From NCBI GenBank assembly GCA_030522415.1, contig CM060109.1, forward strand, positions 37,612,392 through 37,676,391: a stretch of DNA of 64,000 bases, in the 5' to 3' direction. Shown piece by piece: positions 55,309 through 64,000 of this stretch. The translations under genes and the position numbers were made by a program. Each line of letters starts with the position of its first letter. Position 1 is the stretch's first letter. The notes below the pieces were generated by a model, which had not been told where the DNA came from, searched no databases, and saw nothing but the letters and a program-made list of their open reading frames with translations. This DNA comes from Channallabes apus. Its lineage: Eukaryota; Chordata; Actinopteri; Siluriformes; Clariidae.

Positions 55309-56394
55309 TTTAAGAGCTAAGACTTAATCTACAGCGGTTAGTTTAATGATCAGTTTACATTAGCAAAAGCACGCACTGATAAGTCACTAGACACAATCCG
55401 TTAGCATCTTTACAAGGTGCCAAGTTCTCTTGTGTGGAAGTGGATGAGGAAAAAAAAAGGTAGCAATGATTGAAAGTGATACGAGCAAACTGAGGTGGAA
55501 GTCTCAGAGAGAAATGAGATGGATAGTGAAATGGGGGAGGAATAGCATCTGCAAAAAAGGTTTAAAAAAAAAAAAACCTTAATAAGCCTTTCATGTATTA
55601 ATCTTCCCATTATTCCAAACCTGCTTTAATTAGTAGCTAATTTTTACATAGATAGATAGATAAACATTTGTTTATGCACTTTAATAATTATAAAAATTAC
55701 CCTAAGTGCATTTTGTTTCTGAGTACCTTGTTATTTGTCTTTCCTCTCACTTTAAAAAATTTAAATCACGAAACTCCAAAAACACGAATATGAACATTAG
55801 GTTTTTGTTCCCTACATGCGACCCGTAAACACAACGACTTATTTCTTTCTTCCCAACCACATGAATGAAGTCTGGAGTTTAGACAAAAGAGGTCAGTCGC
55901 ACTGCTGAGATTACATTAGCCAGCCTTGTTAGCCTGCTCATTTCATTACAAATAATTACTCGGTTCGCTGCAAACAACTCAAATAAAACCACAGAAAGAA
56001 AGAAAGAGTTTCATAAGTTTCCAAAAAAAAAAAACACACAAAAAAAGGCTTGGTTGGTTTGCGGCCAGGTACAGGGTTTACATTTAAAAACAAAACTAAA
56101 AACAAGAAGTCGTCGTTTCTGTTAACACTTTAGCTTTTTTAAATTAATAAAACAAATTAATACAGTGTGTGTTTGTGTGTGTTAGCATTAAGACGCTGTG
56201 AACTTAATCGAAGTAAGCGTTAAGTAAACACTATCATCATCAAACAACAACAGCTGTAACGCCACTAGGCTAGTTTATGTACAGAGTGTAACACACTGCG
56301 CTACGCAAGCTTAGGAGTAGACAGAGGTGATATCTTCCTGAAAAGAATTAGAATTAAATAAAAGATTCCGTGGGGACAAAAACCGGGCTCTCAC

Positions 56395-56452
56395 CTTCAG
56401 CTTTAGATTTCAGCTCTCGTGTTTTTTAAGCTGTAGCTTCCAGCGCCTTCAT
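56395..56452 (-). other. baz2b: Probable non-coding first exon of BAZ2B
   Basis: On the minus strand the sequence ends CTGAAG|GTGAGAGC, a strong donor at 56394-56393. It lies 25-85 bases downstream of a TATAAATC element. Joining it to the acceptor at 35402 gives the start context GAAGTTATGG. It contains a short upstream ORF (ATG at 56452-56450, eight codons, TAA at 56428-56426) if transcription starts far enough upstream. The exon is inferred from splice motif, TATA position and CpG-rich context; no transcript evidence is available here. Confidence 0.4.
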
Positions 56453-56472
56453 ACAGATCTGTGTTTCTTCCT

Positions 56473-56560
56473 GATTTATAAAAAGCGACGCGCCGCTGAG
56501 CAGATGTCACAGCCGGAGAGTGGAGTGGAGCGGTGCTGTTGCGTGTGTGTGTGTGTGTGT
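56473..56560 (-). promoter_or_regulatory. baz2b: Candidate BAZ2B promoter
   Basis: On the minus strand TATAAATC occurs at 56480-56473, preceded by CpG-rich DNA (GCGACGCGCCGCTGAGC on the plus strand at about 56485-56501) and a (GT)n tract at 56543-56564. This is the only CpG-rich patch upstream of the gene in this window that also has a TATA element and a nearby donor. Start of transcription would be near 56450. Moderate support only. Confidence 0.35.
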
Positions 56561-56564
56561 GTGT

Positions 56565-57430
56565 AGATAAAGGAGAGACTCTTCACACTGTAACAGGTTA
56601 CACACACACACAGTGTATTCTCTCTCTCTCTCTCTCTCACTCACTCATACCTGCAAAGTCATGTCATTTAGTAAATAGTGGTATTCATGCAGAGAGCAAA
56701 CCATTTACTCAATGTTCCTGTACAGATCGTGCAAAAAAAAGAAAAAAAGGCAGACAGGCTAATTGTTTATAATTTATAATATATCAGTTTAATTATAATC
56801 ATGCAGTTTTGCCCCCCCCCCCTGTTTATTACTGTTGTTATTTGCCTTAATGTATTTAGTGCATTTAAACTGCCCATGTATTTGTCAGTCAGGCTAAGTT
56901 GATTGTTTTTGCCATTTCATGAGCAAACCCACATACAGTTTGAAACACGACCAAAAGAAAGTAGTTATACCCTGACAATCTTAGTCTCTAGACCTGATCC
57001 GAGGAGGAATGTGATGACCTCTGACAAAGTTGACAAATGTCAAGAAAAATGTGCAAAGCCATCAAGCAGAGTTTAACTGTAAAAGTTAATATTACACCCC
57101 AGATGATCCTAAAGCTTTTCAGAGATTGTGCTGCATGTGGGATAATGATAGTGCTAAAGAGTAAGTTATTCTAATGTTTAAAAATATATATATATTTTTT
57201 CACATTAAAATAAAACAGTTTGCAATCCTCAAACAGTGTCTACGATAATTAAGTCTTTTCATTAAGGAGTGATCAGCAGTTACACCAACTGTACTGATGA
57301 TTTTTGTGAAATCAAGCTCAAAAGTCCATATGCTTAATAAATAGTCAGCACTTAAGCTGGATCTCCTACATTTTACTTATAAGGATACAGCAAAAGTCTA
57401 ATTTTATCTTATTAATTAATGTTTTAATTT
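56565..57430. other. Upstream flank, no gene seen
   Basis: Contains a (CT)n run at about 56620-56640 and a poly-C run at about 56812-56822. Otherwise AT-rich unique DNA with no coding frame. Confidence 0.45.
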
Positions 57431-59500
57431 GGGCAGTTCAAATGTTTTAAGGTCCATCCATACATCTTCAACCGCTTATCCAAAGTCGGGTCGCAGGGGT
57501 AGCAGTTCCAGCAGGGAACCCCAAACTTCCCTTTCCTCAGCCACGTCAGATAACTCTGACTGGGGAATCCCGAGGCATTCCCAGGCCAGTGTGGAGATAT
57601 AATCTCTCCATCTAGTCCTTGGTCTGCCCCGTGGTCTCCTTCCAGCTGGATGTGCCAAGAACACCTTCCTAGGGAGGTGTCCTTGTGACATCTTTACTAG
57701 ATGCCCGAACCACCTCAACTGACTCCTTTCCACGCAAAGGAGTAGCGGCTCTACTCTGAGTTTCTCTTGGATGACTGAGCTTCTCATCTTATCTCTAAGC
57801 GAAAAGCCAGCTACTCTTCTGAGAAAACCCATTTCACCCGCTTGTATTCGCGATCTTGTCCTTTCGGTCATGACCCAATGCTCATGACCATAGATGAGGG
57901 TCGGAATGAAGATCGACCGATTGATTTAGAGCTTTGCCTCTTGGCTCAACTCTCTTTTCGTCACAACAGCTCCCTACCTGGAGTAGACAATCCATCGGTT
58001 TCCTGCTGAGAACCATGGACACAGATTTCGAGGTGCTGATCCTCATCCCTGCCATTTCACACTCCGCTGCAAACCGATCCAGCAAGCGCACTTGTCACAG
58101 ATTGATGATGACATCAGGACCACATCATCTGCAAAAATCAGCGATGCAATCTTTAGCCCACCAAACTGGATACCCTCTCCTCCACAGGTGCGCCTTGATA
58201 TCTTGTCCATGAAAATCACAAACAGGATTGGTTACAGGGCACAGCCCTGACGGAGGCCAACACCCACTGGAAACAAGTCTGACTTACTGCCGAGAATCCT
58301 AACACAGCTTTCACTTTGGGCGTAAAGGGTTTGAATGGCCCTGAGAAGTGACCCTCTCACCCCATACTCCCGCAGTACCTCCCACAGAAAATCCTGAGGG
58401 ACCCGATCATGCCTTCTCCAAATCTAGAAAACACATGTAGACTGGATAGGCATATTCCTAAGCCCCCTCCAGGATTCCTGCAAGAGTAAAAAGCTGGTCC
58501 ACGACCAGGACGGAATCCACATTGTTCGACAATCGGCCGAAATCTCCTTTTCAGCAACTTAGAGTACACTTTCCCAGGGAGGCTGAGTAGTGTAATGCCC
58601 CTATAGTTGGCACACACTTTTTGAAAAGGGGAACCACCAGCCCAGTCTGCCACTCCTTAGGCACTGTCCCGGACTTCCACGCAATGTTGAAGAGGCAGGT
58701 CAACCAAGATAGTCCCTCAACACCCAGAGCCTTCAGCATTTCCGGACGGATCTCGTCAATTCCTGGGGTTTTGCCACTGGAATAACATATCCCTCAAGGA
58801 CTCCTTTTTCAGTCGGACAGCTTCCCTAACCACAAGTGTCCACCACGCTGTTCGAGGGTTACCGCTCCTTGAGGCACCCAGACCCTCAAGACCACAGCTC
58901 ACAGCTGCAGCTTCAGCAATAGAAGCTTTGAACATTGACCACTCTGATTCAATGTCCCCAGCTCCTACAGGGATGCCGGAAAAGCTCCGTTGGAGGTGTG
59001 AGTTGAAGGCCTCTTGGACAGGGGCCTCCCCTAGACGTTCCCAAGTCAACTGCACTACCCGTTTGGGCTTAACAAGTCTGTCCAGTGGCCTCCCCTGCCA
59101 CCTGACCCAACTCACCAACTCACTCACCCCATTCTTTACCCAACTGTCCAAGACATATGGCCTCAGGTCAAATGATACGATCACAAAATCGATCAATGAC
59201 CTTCGTACCTAAGGTACTCTGGTACCAAGTACATATCCCCACACCCGCCTGGCACCTTACACCCTGGGCAACTCCGGAGAAGAACAAAGTCCAACCCCTA
59301 TCCAGGAGTATAGAGCCGAGGCTATGCGTCGAGGTAAGCCCCATCAGCTCTAACTGATAACGCTCCACCTCCTGCACAAGCTCGAGCTCCTTCCCCCGCA
59401 GAGAAATGACGTTCCATGTCCCCAGAGCCAGATTCTGCCGCCTGGGTTTGGTCTGTCGAGGCCCTAGGCCAGGTGTGCCCAACCAGTCGATCGCGGTCGA
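57430..59500 (-). mobile_element. RTE-type (Rex3-like) LINE, internally deleted and frame-broken
   Basis: Minus-strand remnants in order. The start of the apurinic-like endonuclease is at 59482-59240 (LALGTWNVISLRGKELELVQ and GLTSTHSLG). Linker sequence with WVKNGVSELVSWVRWQG lies near 59196-59080. RT segments follow: MLKALGVEGLSWLTCLFNIA at 58739-58680, then NYRGITLLSLPGKVYSKLLK at about 58620-58555, and the FADDVV catalytic box at 58136-58119. The C-terminal domain is at 57871-57476 (SQLRWFGHLVKMSQGHLP and RRPRGRPRTRWRDYISTLAW). It ends with TCTTCAACCGCTTATCC near 57465-57481 on the plus strand. Most of the endonuclease is missing and the RT is split by frameshifts. RTE clade is my best recollection. 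Confidence 0.7.
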
Positions 59501-60565
59501 CCGGTCGATCGCAGACTGCTTTCAAATAAAACAATAACCTTTATAGACATAGTATTTCTTGAGTAAAGAAACCCTTTACTTATTTTAAAAAACAGTTCTT
59601 TATTTTCCCTTACAAGATCACTGATTACGTTCGGCTCTGCGCTGAAAAACCGACGGAATTAGTGGCTGAATTTGAAATCGCATACTAGCATACTACTCAT
59701 ACTATTTCATATAAATATATGGCAGAAACGAGTGAGAGTAGTATGCTAGTACGCTAATCTGAATTTAACCGGGGTTTTAGCTATAGGCACGTTACTAGTA
59801 GGGACTCACTGTTTAAGTAGAGAAGTTGAGAGAGCTGCAACTTCAGCAACGTAAAAGGCAACTATGGCAGAAGCAAAAAAAAAAGGGGGGGGGGGGCAAT
59901 TTGGGTCGCCATTTCAAAGCAAAAGCTACATATGCAGATTTCCCGGCTAAATCAGCTCTACGCACCCGAAAAGTCGAGGAATTGAAGAGGCAGTTAGCAG
60001 CACAGCAGTGCATTTTCACCAGGCTAAACACCAAGGGTAAGGCTGCAGCTATAGCGTCTTATCGCATCAGTCACGTTCTTGCAAAACACAAGAAATCTTT
60101 CAAGGATGGCGAAGTTGTGAAAGAAGCATTTGTCGCGGCTGCAGATGCACTATTTGGTGACTTCAAGAATAAAAGTGATGATATAGCTACCGTTAAGGAC
60201 GTGCAATTATCCCGTGGCCCTGTTACACGGCAATGTGAGGGATGTCGAGGCGAAGTTAAGGAAGGCTATTGAACAGTGTGAATGTTTTTCTCTTCAATTT
60301 GATGAGTCGACTGATGTTGTGGATGTGGCACAGCTGTGTGTTTTCATTGGAATGTTTTTTGGAAGACAAGGGTGCAAAAGAAGAGCTAGGGTTAGGGTTA
60401 ACAACTTTATTTTCACTACAATTAGACTGTTTTATTATATATGGATTAGGGCTACTTTCTGTTTGTTTTGTGCACATTAAATATGTAAATATGCTATGAA
60501 TAGCAACTGGCTTTCTGTTTGGACTGGTAGATCTCGGCACACTGACAAATTAAAAAGTAGATCTT
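59468..60565 (+). mobile_element. hAT-type transposon relic with broken transposase
   Basis: Plus-strand frames at 59826-60272 and 60214-60480 give segments typical of the hAT transposases related to vertebrate ZBED5/GTF2IRD2-like genes: HVLAKHKKSFKDGEVVKEAF, VAAADALFGDFKNKSDDIAT, VKDVQLSRGPVTRQCE, then, after a frameshift, EQCECFSLQFDESTDVVDVA and QLCVFIGMFF. The BED finger start is disrupted near 59880 by a poly-A/poly-G run. The left end begins AGGTGTGCCCAACCAGTCGA and the right side has GTAGATCTCGGCACACTGAC. The C-terminal dimerisation domain is gone. Confidence 0.75.
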
Positions 60566-60599
60566 TGTTCCTCCCTTCCACTTTACTTCCTCCTCTTTT

Positions 60600-60760
60600 T
60601 TTCATGTTTTTTTTTTAAACCATACTTAGAAACCACTTGCCGTGGAAGATCATACCAGGAGCTCATGGCGCCAGACAACACCGCTCCCAGGTTCATGAGG
60701 GCACGCAAACCTCTCCACCGCGATATGGTGATGGTTCCCGGAGAGGTGTTTTAAGGTGTT
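60600..60760. other. GC-richer block of unknown origin
   Basis: About 160 bp, including GGAGCTCATGGCGCCAGACA and CATGAGGGCACGCAAACCTC, contrast with AT-rich flanks. It resembles parts of fish retroelement LTRs in my memory, but I cannot place it. No coding frame with support. Confidence 0.25.
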
Positions 60761-61699
60761 CAAATTATATATTGTCTTAACTTTATAGCAACATACAACA
60801 TTTGACCCCTTTGTGTTTTTTTGTGAGGTTACCATAATGAAGAAGCAAATATAATATATATCACAGCACTTGGCCTATCTGGTAAAATTACTGTTCTTTA
60901 AGTATGTAAAAAAAAACTCTGCACTCAACTGTACATGCAGCCTACTTCAAAAATACTGTGCCCATGATAATGAACATACAGTATAATTGGTTGCAGCACA
61001 CATAATTTTATATTTTACAAAATATGTATAACTCCTCAAAGGCAATGCTGTATAAAATCACACTTCTTGTGTTTGAGGAGTACGTTTCTCCTATGGACTA
61101 ATAATTGGAATGATGACAGTTTAAATCCCCCAAACTTCCAATTGTTGGTTCTTTAAACAACGCTCTTAACATTCCACTGTTATGTGTTATGTTGGGTGGA
61201 ATTTGTGGGGAAAAAAATATTTGTTATAATGAACACCTGTAAATGCATACTATGACAAAAGGCTGTCTGTTAAGTTCATTGTTCGAGGGAGATTTATATT
61301 ATGTAAATGAAGGTCAAAGAACTGATGAGCAGTTTCGAATCTGTGGATTGGACAGGGCTAGGAGTGACAGGAGGTGAGTGAAAGGGTTCAGAATGGTTAA
61401 GTAGTACAAAGAAAATATCCACATGTTGTATAACCTTCCATATAAAGAAAATGAGAGAGATAGTCAAGGAATTCAAACCACCATATTTTTAACCCCAAAG
61501 GTGACAACATGAAATGTAGAGAATGCATAGAAACCTCAACTTAATAAAAAATTGTGAGGTGCTTATGGGAATTTGTTTAATAGCTGCTACAACACCACTG
61601 ATTGGGAAATATAGTAATCCCTATGGCAAAAATGTACAATGCTGCAGCTTGATTAAACCTACCTGAAGCACATTTAAAATGTGCATCATGCCATGTTGT

Positions 61700-62240
61700 A
61701 TTTTTAAATGAAAAATGGCCAATTGTAAATTACTGAAATCACATAAGAGTCAGCTCCATGCAGAGAATAGTTGCCCTTGGTAATTGCATAGTGGAAGTCA
61801 TTTAGAGGCAAAGTCAGACCCTCCTGAATTAAAGATGCGTGAATATCCTTATTCAGCTTTTGGAATTTAAAGCAGGTTTCTGTGGCTGCTTGCTGTCTCG
61901 CAACCTCATTGATTTCCCCCATCTACCATCCTTGTGAACGAGGGGGGTCATTTTTTGCATTTCTTTTAGAGATGCAGGAAGAAACAACACCGTCTGGCTT
62001 GATGCCGTCCGAGAGAGAAATGATTTGACACGTTTGTCACCCTAGCAGTGAGCTGCTGGGATTTTAATTGTATTGGAGAATCTTGATTAGCGAAGGCATG
62101 GGGGAGAACGAGCTCAAAGCAATGTCATTATCACAGAAGGCTTGCATACCAGGCTCTTATGCATGCCGTGGAAATGTCAGGCCCGCTCAGTCTTTTGTAG
62201 CATAATAAGTGCAAGTACAATGACTGCAAAGCAAGTATGT
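61700..62240. other. Possible conserved block upstream of BAZ2B
   Basis: About 540 bp of repeat-free, evenly composed DNA stands between repeat-laden regions. It contains homeobox-type cores (TTTTAATTGTATTGG, TGATTAGCG). A minus-strand open frame at 61922-61704 reads MGEINEVARQQAATETCFKF and onward for 72 codons, with an AG just before the ATG, but no domain is recognised. Either an enhancer-like conserved element or an unrecognised exon is possible; both are inferences. Confidence 0.3.
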
Positions 62241-62249
62241 TGTGGGGGG

Positions 62250-63570
62250 AAGGGCAAAGAGCCTATTTACTTTTAAAAGCAGCTTTAACAGAGTCTTGAT
62301 TAAAAAGTATAATGAGACAGAAAGAAAGCATAAAGATGATTTCTCCCAGGACTGATGGAAAACAAATTAATGTGATGATTGATTTGCTTTTCTTTTTTTT
62401 CCCTATTAGCCCACAGAGCATCCTGCAGTAATCAGTTGCCAGGCTTGAGTTTGCTGTTATTGATTTTCTCCTAACACATTTACAAAACACAGATTTTATC
62501 CATCCTTGAACTTACTTGATAATTCAACTTAAGCTCCATCACCTGGAGAAAACAACAAAAATATTTAACTGAAATGTCATTTCTGTCTTTGACTAGGTTT
62601 TTCTTTCCATTATCAACTTTTTTTTAAATTTTAACTACTAATTAAAAATCATTAATAATTAAGGGACTGTGGTCAACCTACACCAAATATAATGCATCAT
62701 TCCCTTAAATCTTTCAGTGGTTTAAATTTGATTATTTTAAATAAATAAAAATTCACTGACTGGACTTATGTTGGGCATACAGTACATTACTGTTATTGTT
62801 TCATTACATATATTGTGATATGCTTAATACAGAAACTCATGTATTCAAATATTCACTCTATCCCTTCATGATGGTTTTGTATTTGTAAATAAGAAATGTT
62901 TGTAAATAAGTGTTCTTAATTTCATAATTCCATATACATATCAATATTTAATGGTTGGTCTGAAAGTGGCATGGTCATGGTGAGACATCAGAAGAGTGCA
63001 GCGAGAGTTGTTGGAAGTGCAATTCCCCCAAACACACAGGAACACACACACTGTTACTGAGCCTCTCACACAGCTGGACAAAAAAAAAGCCAGACACAAA
63101 AGAAATTAAAATTTAAGCAAATTTTAAAGGTCATAATAAATGTCACAAGAATTTAATGCTTTGATGTAATTCTTATGGAATGTTCAGAGATTATTCTGGT
63201 TAAAGGTTAAAGGCTTCTTTTGAAAAATATTTGTTTGGTATTTAAATATAATTATTTGGTAATTTTAAAGGAATTACTTAAGCCACTGGAGGTACGGATA
63301 ATATAAAATATGCATGAAGTGTGAGCCAGCCAAATTTTAAAACAGTGAAAACTGATTTGTCTTGTGTGAGTCAATATTCTACAATTCTAGCAAAAATTAT
63401 TCTTCAAAGGCTCTTCAATTGTTTTCATTAAATAATTATGTTTTAATTTGTTCTTACTATAGGAACTCTTTATGAAACACTATTGTTCTATTATTATTCT
63501 ATTAAGTAGATTTTTTTTTTTTTTTTTTAAATACAGCAAGTGGTTTTTCCCCATACTGTTACCACAAAGT
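62250..63570. other. AT-rich flank, no gene seen
   Basis: Unique AT-rich DNA with short T and A runs, including a run of 18 T at about 63511-63528. No convincing ORF, RNA gene or transposon is visible. Confidence 0.45.
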
Positions 63571-63579
63571 TGGAATTAT

Positions 63580-63885
63580 ACAATTGTACAGACACCATAG
63601 TTCCCTAAGATTGGAGTACTGCCTGACAGAGCCCTGATCTCAACGCTACTGAACTTGGACTGAATGAATTGGAAAAATGGGAGTGTACACCAGGCCTTCT
63701 CACTCAACATCATTGCCTGACCCCACTAACACACTTGTGGTTAAAAAGTCAAATAATTTCTAAAAATTTAGTCGAAAGCCCTTCCAGATGATTGCAGATT
63801 ATTATAACAACAAAGGGGGATTCAATCTGGGATGGGATATTCAACAAGCACATATTGGTGAATGCCAGGTGGCCAAACAGTGTAT
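63580..63885 (+). mobile_element. Tc1-like transposase C-terminal fragment (family B)
   Basis: The plus strand contains a degraded SPDLNPTE-type motif (CCCTGATCTCAACGCTACTG at 63632-63651) followed by LGLNELEKWECTPG, and ends with GATTCAATCTGGGATGGGAT, TTCAACAAGCACATATTGG and a GGTGGCCAAACAGTGTA terminus. It matches the fragment at 32680-33010 in order and orientation. Multiple stops; not functional. Confidence 0.65.
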
Positions 63886-64000
63886 GTAGTTCAAACAGAG
63901 ATACGATTCTTTTAAAAAATACAGTTGCACAGTTTGTCTGCTGTCTGGTGAAATCTTGCATTTTCAAATACCTCTCTTTTATGCATTGATTACACACTGC

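Larger units (their letters stand above)
35402..56394 (-). other. baz2b: BAZ2B intron 1 (about 21 kb), inferred
   Basis: The interval runs between the proposed non-coding first exon donor (56394-56393) and the acceptor before the start codon (35403-35402). I found no coding exon in it on either strand. It holds dispersed repeats, a Tc1 fragment, a SINE, microsatellites, and several unique blocks that may be regulatory. A long first intron before a start codon is common for vertebrate chromatin genes. The exact 5' limit depends on the first-exon call. Confidence 0.5.

Noticed and set aside
1..64000. A search for a novel multi-gene system (toxin-antitoxin, defence island, biosynthetic cluster)
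   Set aside because: Only one host gene is present and all other protein-like signals are decayed transposons; nothing supports a clustered system.

Overview
The window looks like AT-rich intronic DNA of a ray-finned (teleost) fish. The evidence is one long multi-exon vertebrate gene with GT-AG introns, and a transposon complement typical of teleosts: DIRS-type, L2, RTE/Rex3-like, Tc1 and hAT relics, a tRNA-derived SINE, many microsatellites, and poly-G and poly-A runs. An ostariophysan such as a catfish or characin is possible from the repeat flavour, but this is recall and not proof.

The only convincing host gene is BAZ2B (bromodomain adjacent to zinc finger 2B) on the minus strand. I reconstructed 36 coding exons from the ATG at 35399 to the TAA at 6244. 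Exon phases agree at every junction, and the coding lengths sum to 6438 nt (2145 codons plus stop), close to the mammalian protein of about 2170 aa. Domain order is Ser-rich and acidic N-terminus, TAM/MBD-like domain, AT-hook, long charged helix, DDT, WHIM region with an acidic tract, linker, PHD finger and bromodomain. The protein is expected to be a nuclear chromatin reader and a regulatory subunit of ISWI-type remodelling complexes. A probable non-coding first exon and TATA-containing promoter lie near 56395-56480, which would make intron 1 about 21 kb.

Layout. 1-540: Tc1-like transposase relic. 1094-5074: degenerate DIRS-like element with about 190-bp inverted terminal repeats and a broken gag. 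5090-5545: Tc1-like end. 5546-6243: BAZ2B 3' UTR and flank. 6244-35401: BAZ2B coding exons, with an L2 LINE in one intron and a Tc1-like element carrying a nested insertion in another. 35402-56394: intron 1, with repeats, a SINE and several unique blocks that may be conserved non-coding elements. 56395-57430: promoter and flank. 57430-59500: internally deleted RTE-like LINE, directly abutting a broken hAT transposase copy (59468-60565). 60566-64000: mostly unique AT-rich DNA, with a possible conserved block at 61700-62240 and a Tc1 relic at 63580-63885.

I found no CRISPR array, rRNA, clear tRNA gene or bacterial-type operon, and no evidence of a wholly new biological system. The most unusual features are the DIRS relic, with inward-facing TATA motifs in both terminal repeats and extra internal inverted and direct repeats, and a 27-nt in-frame microexon in BAZ2B.
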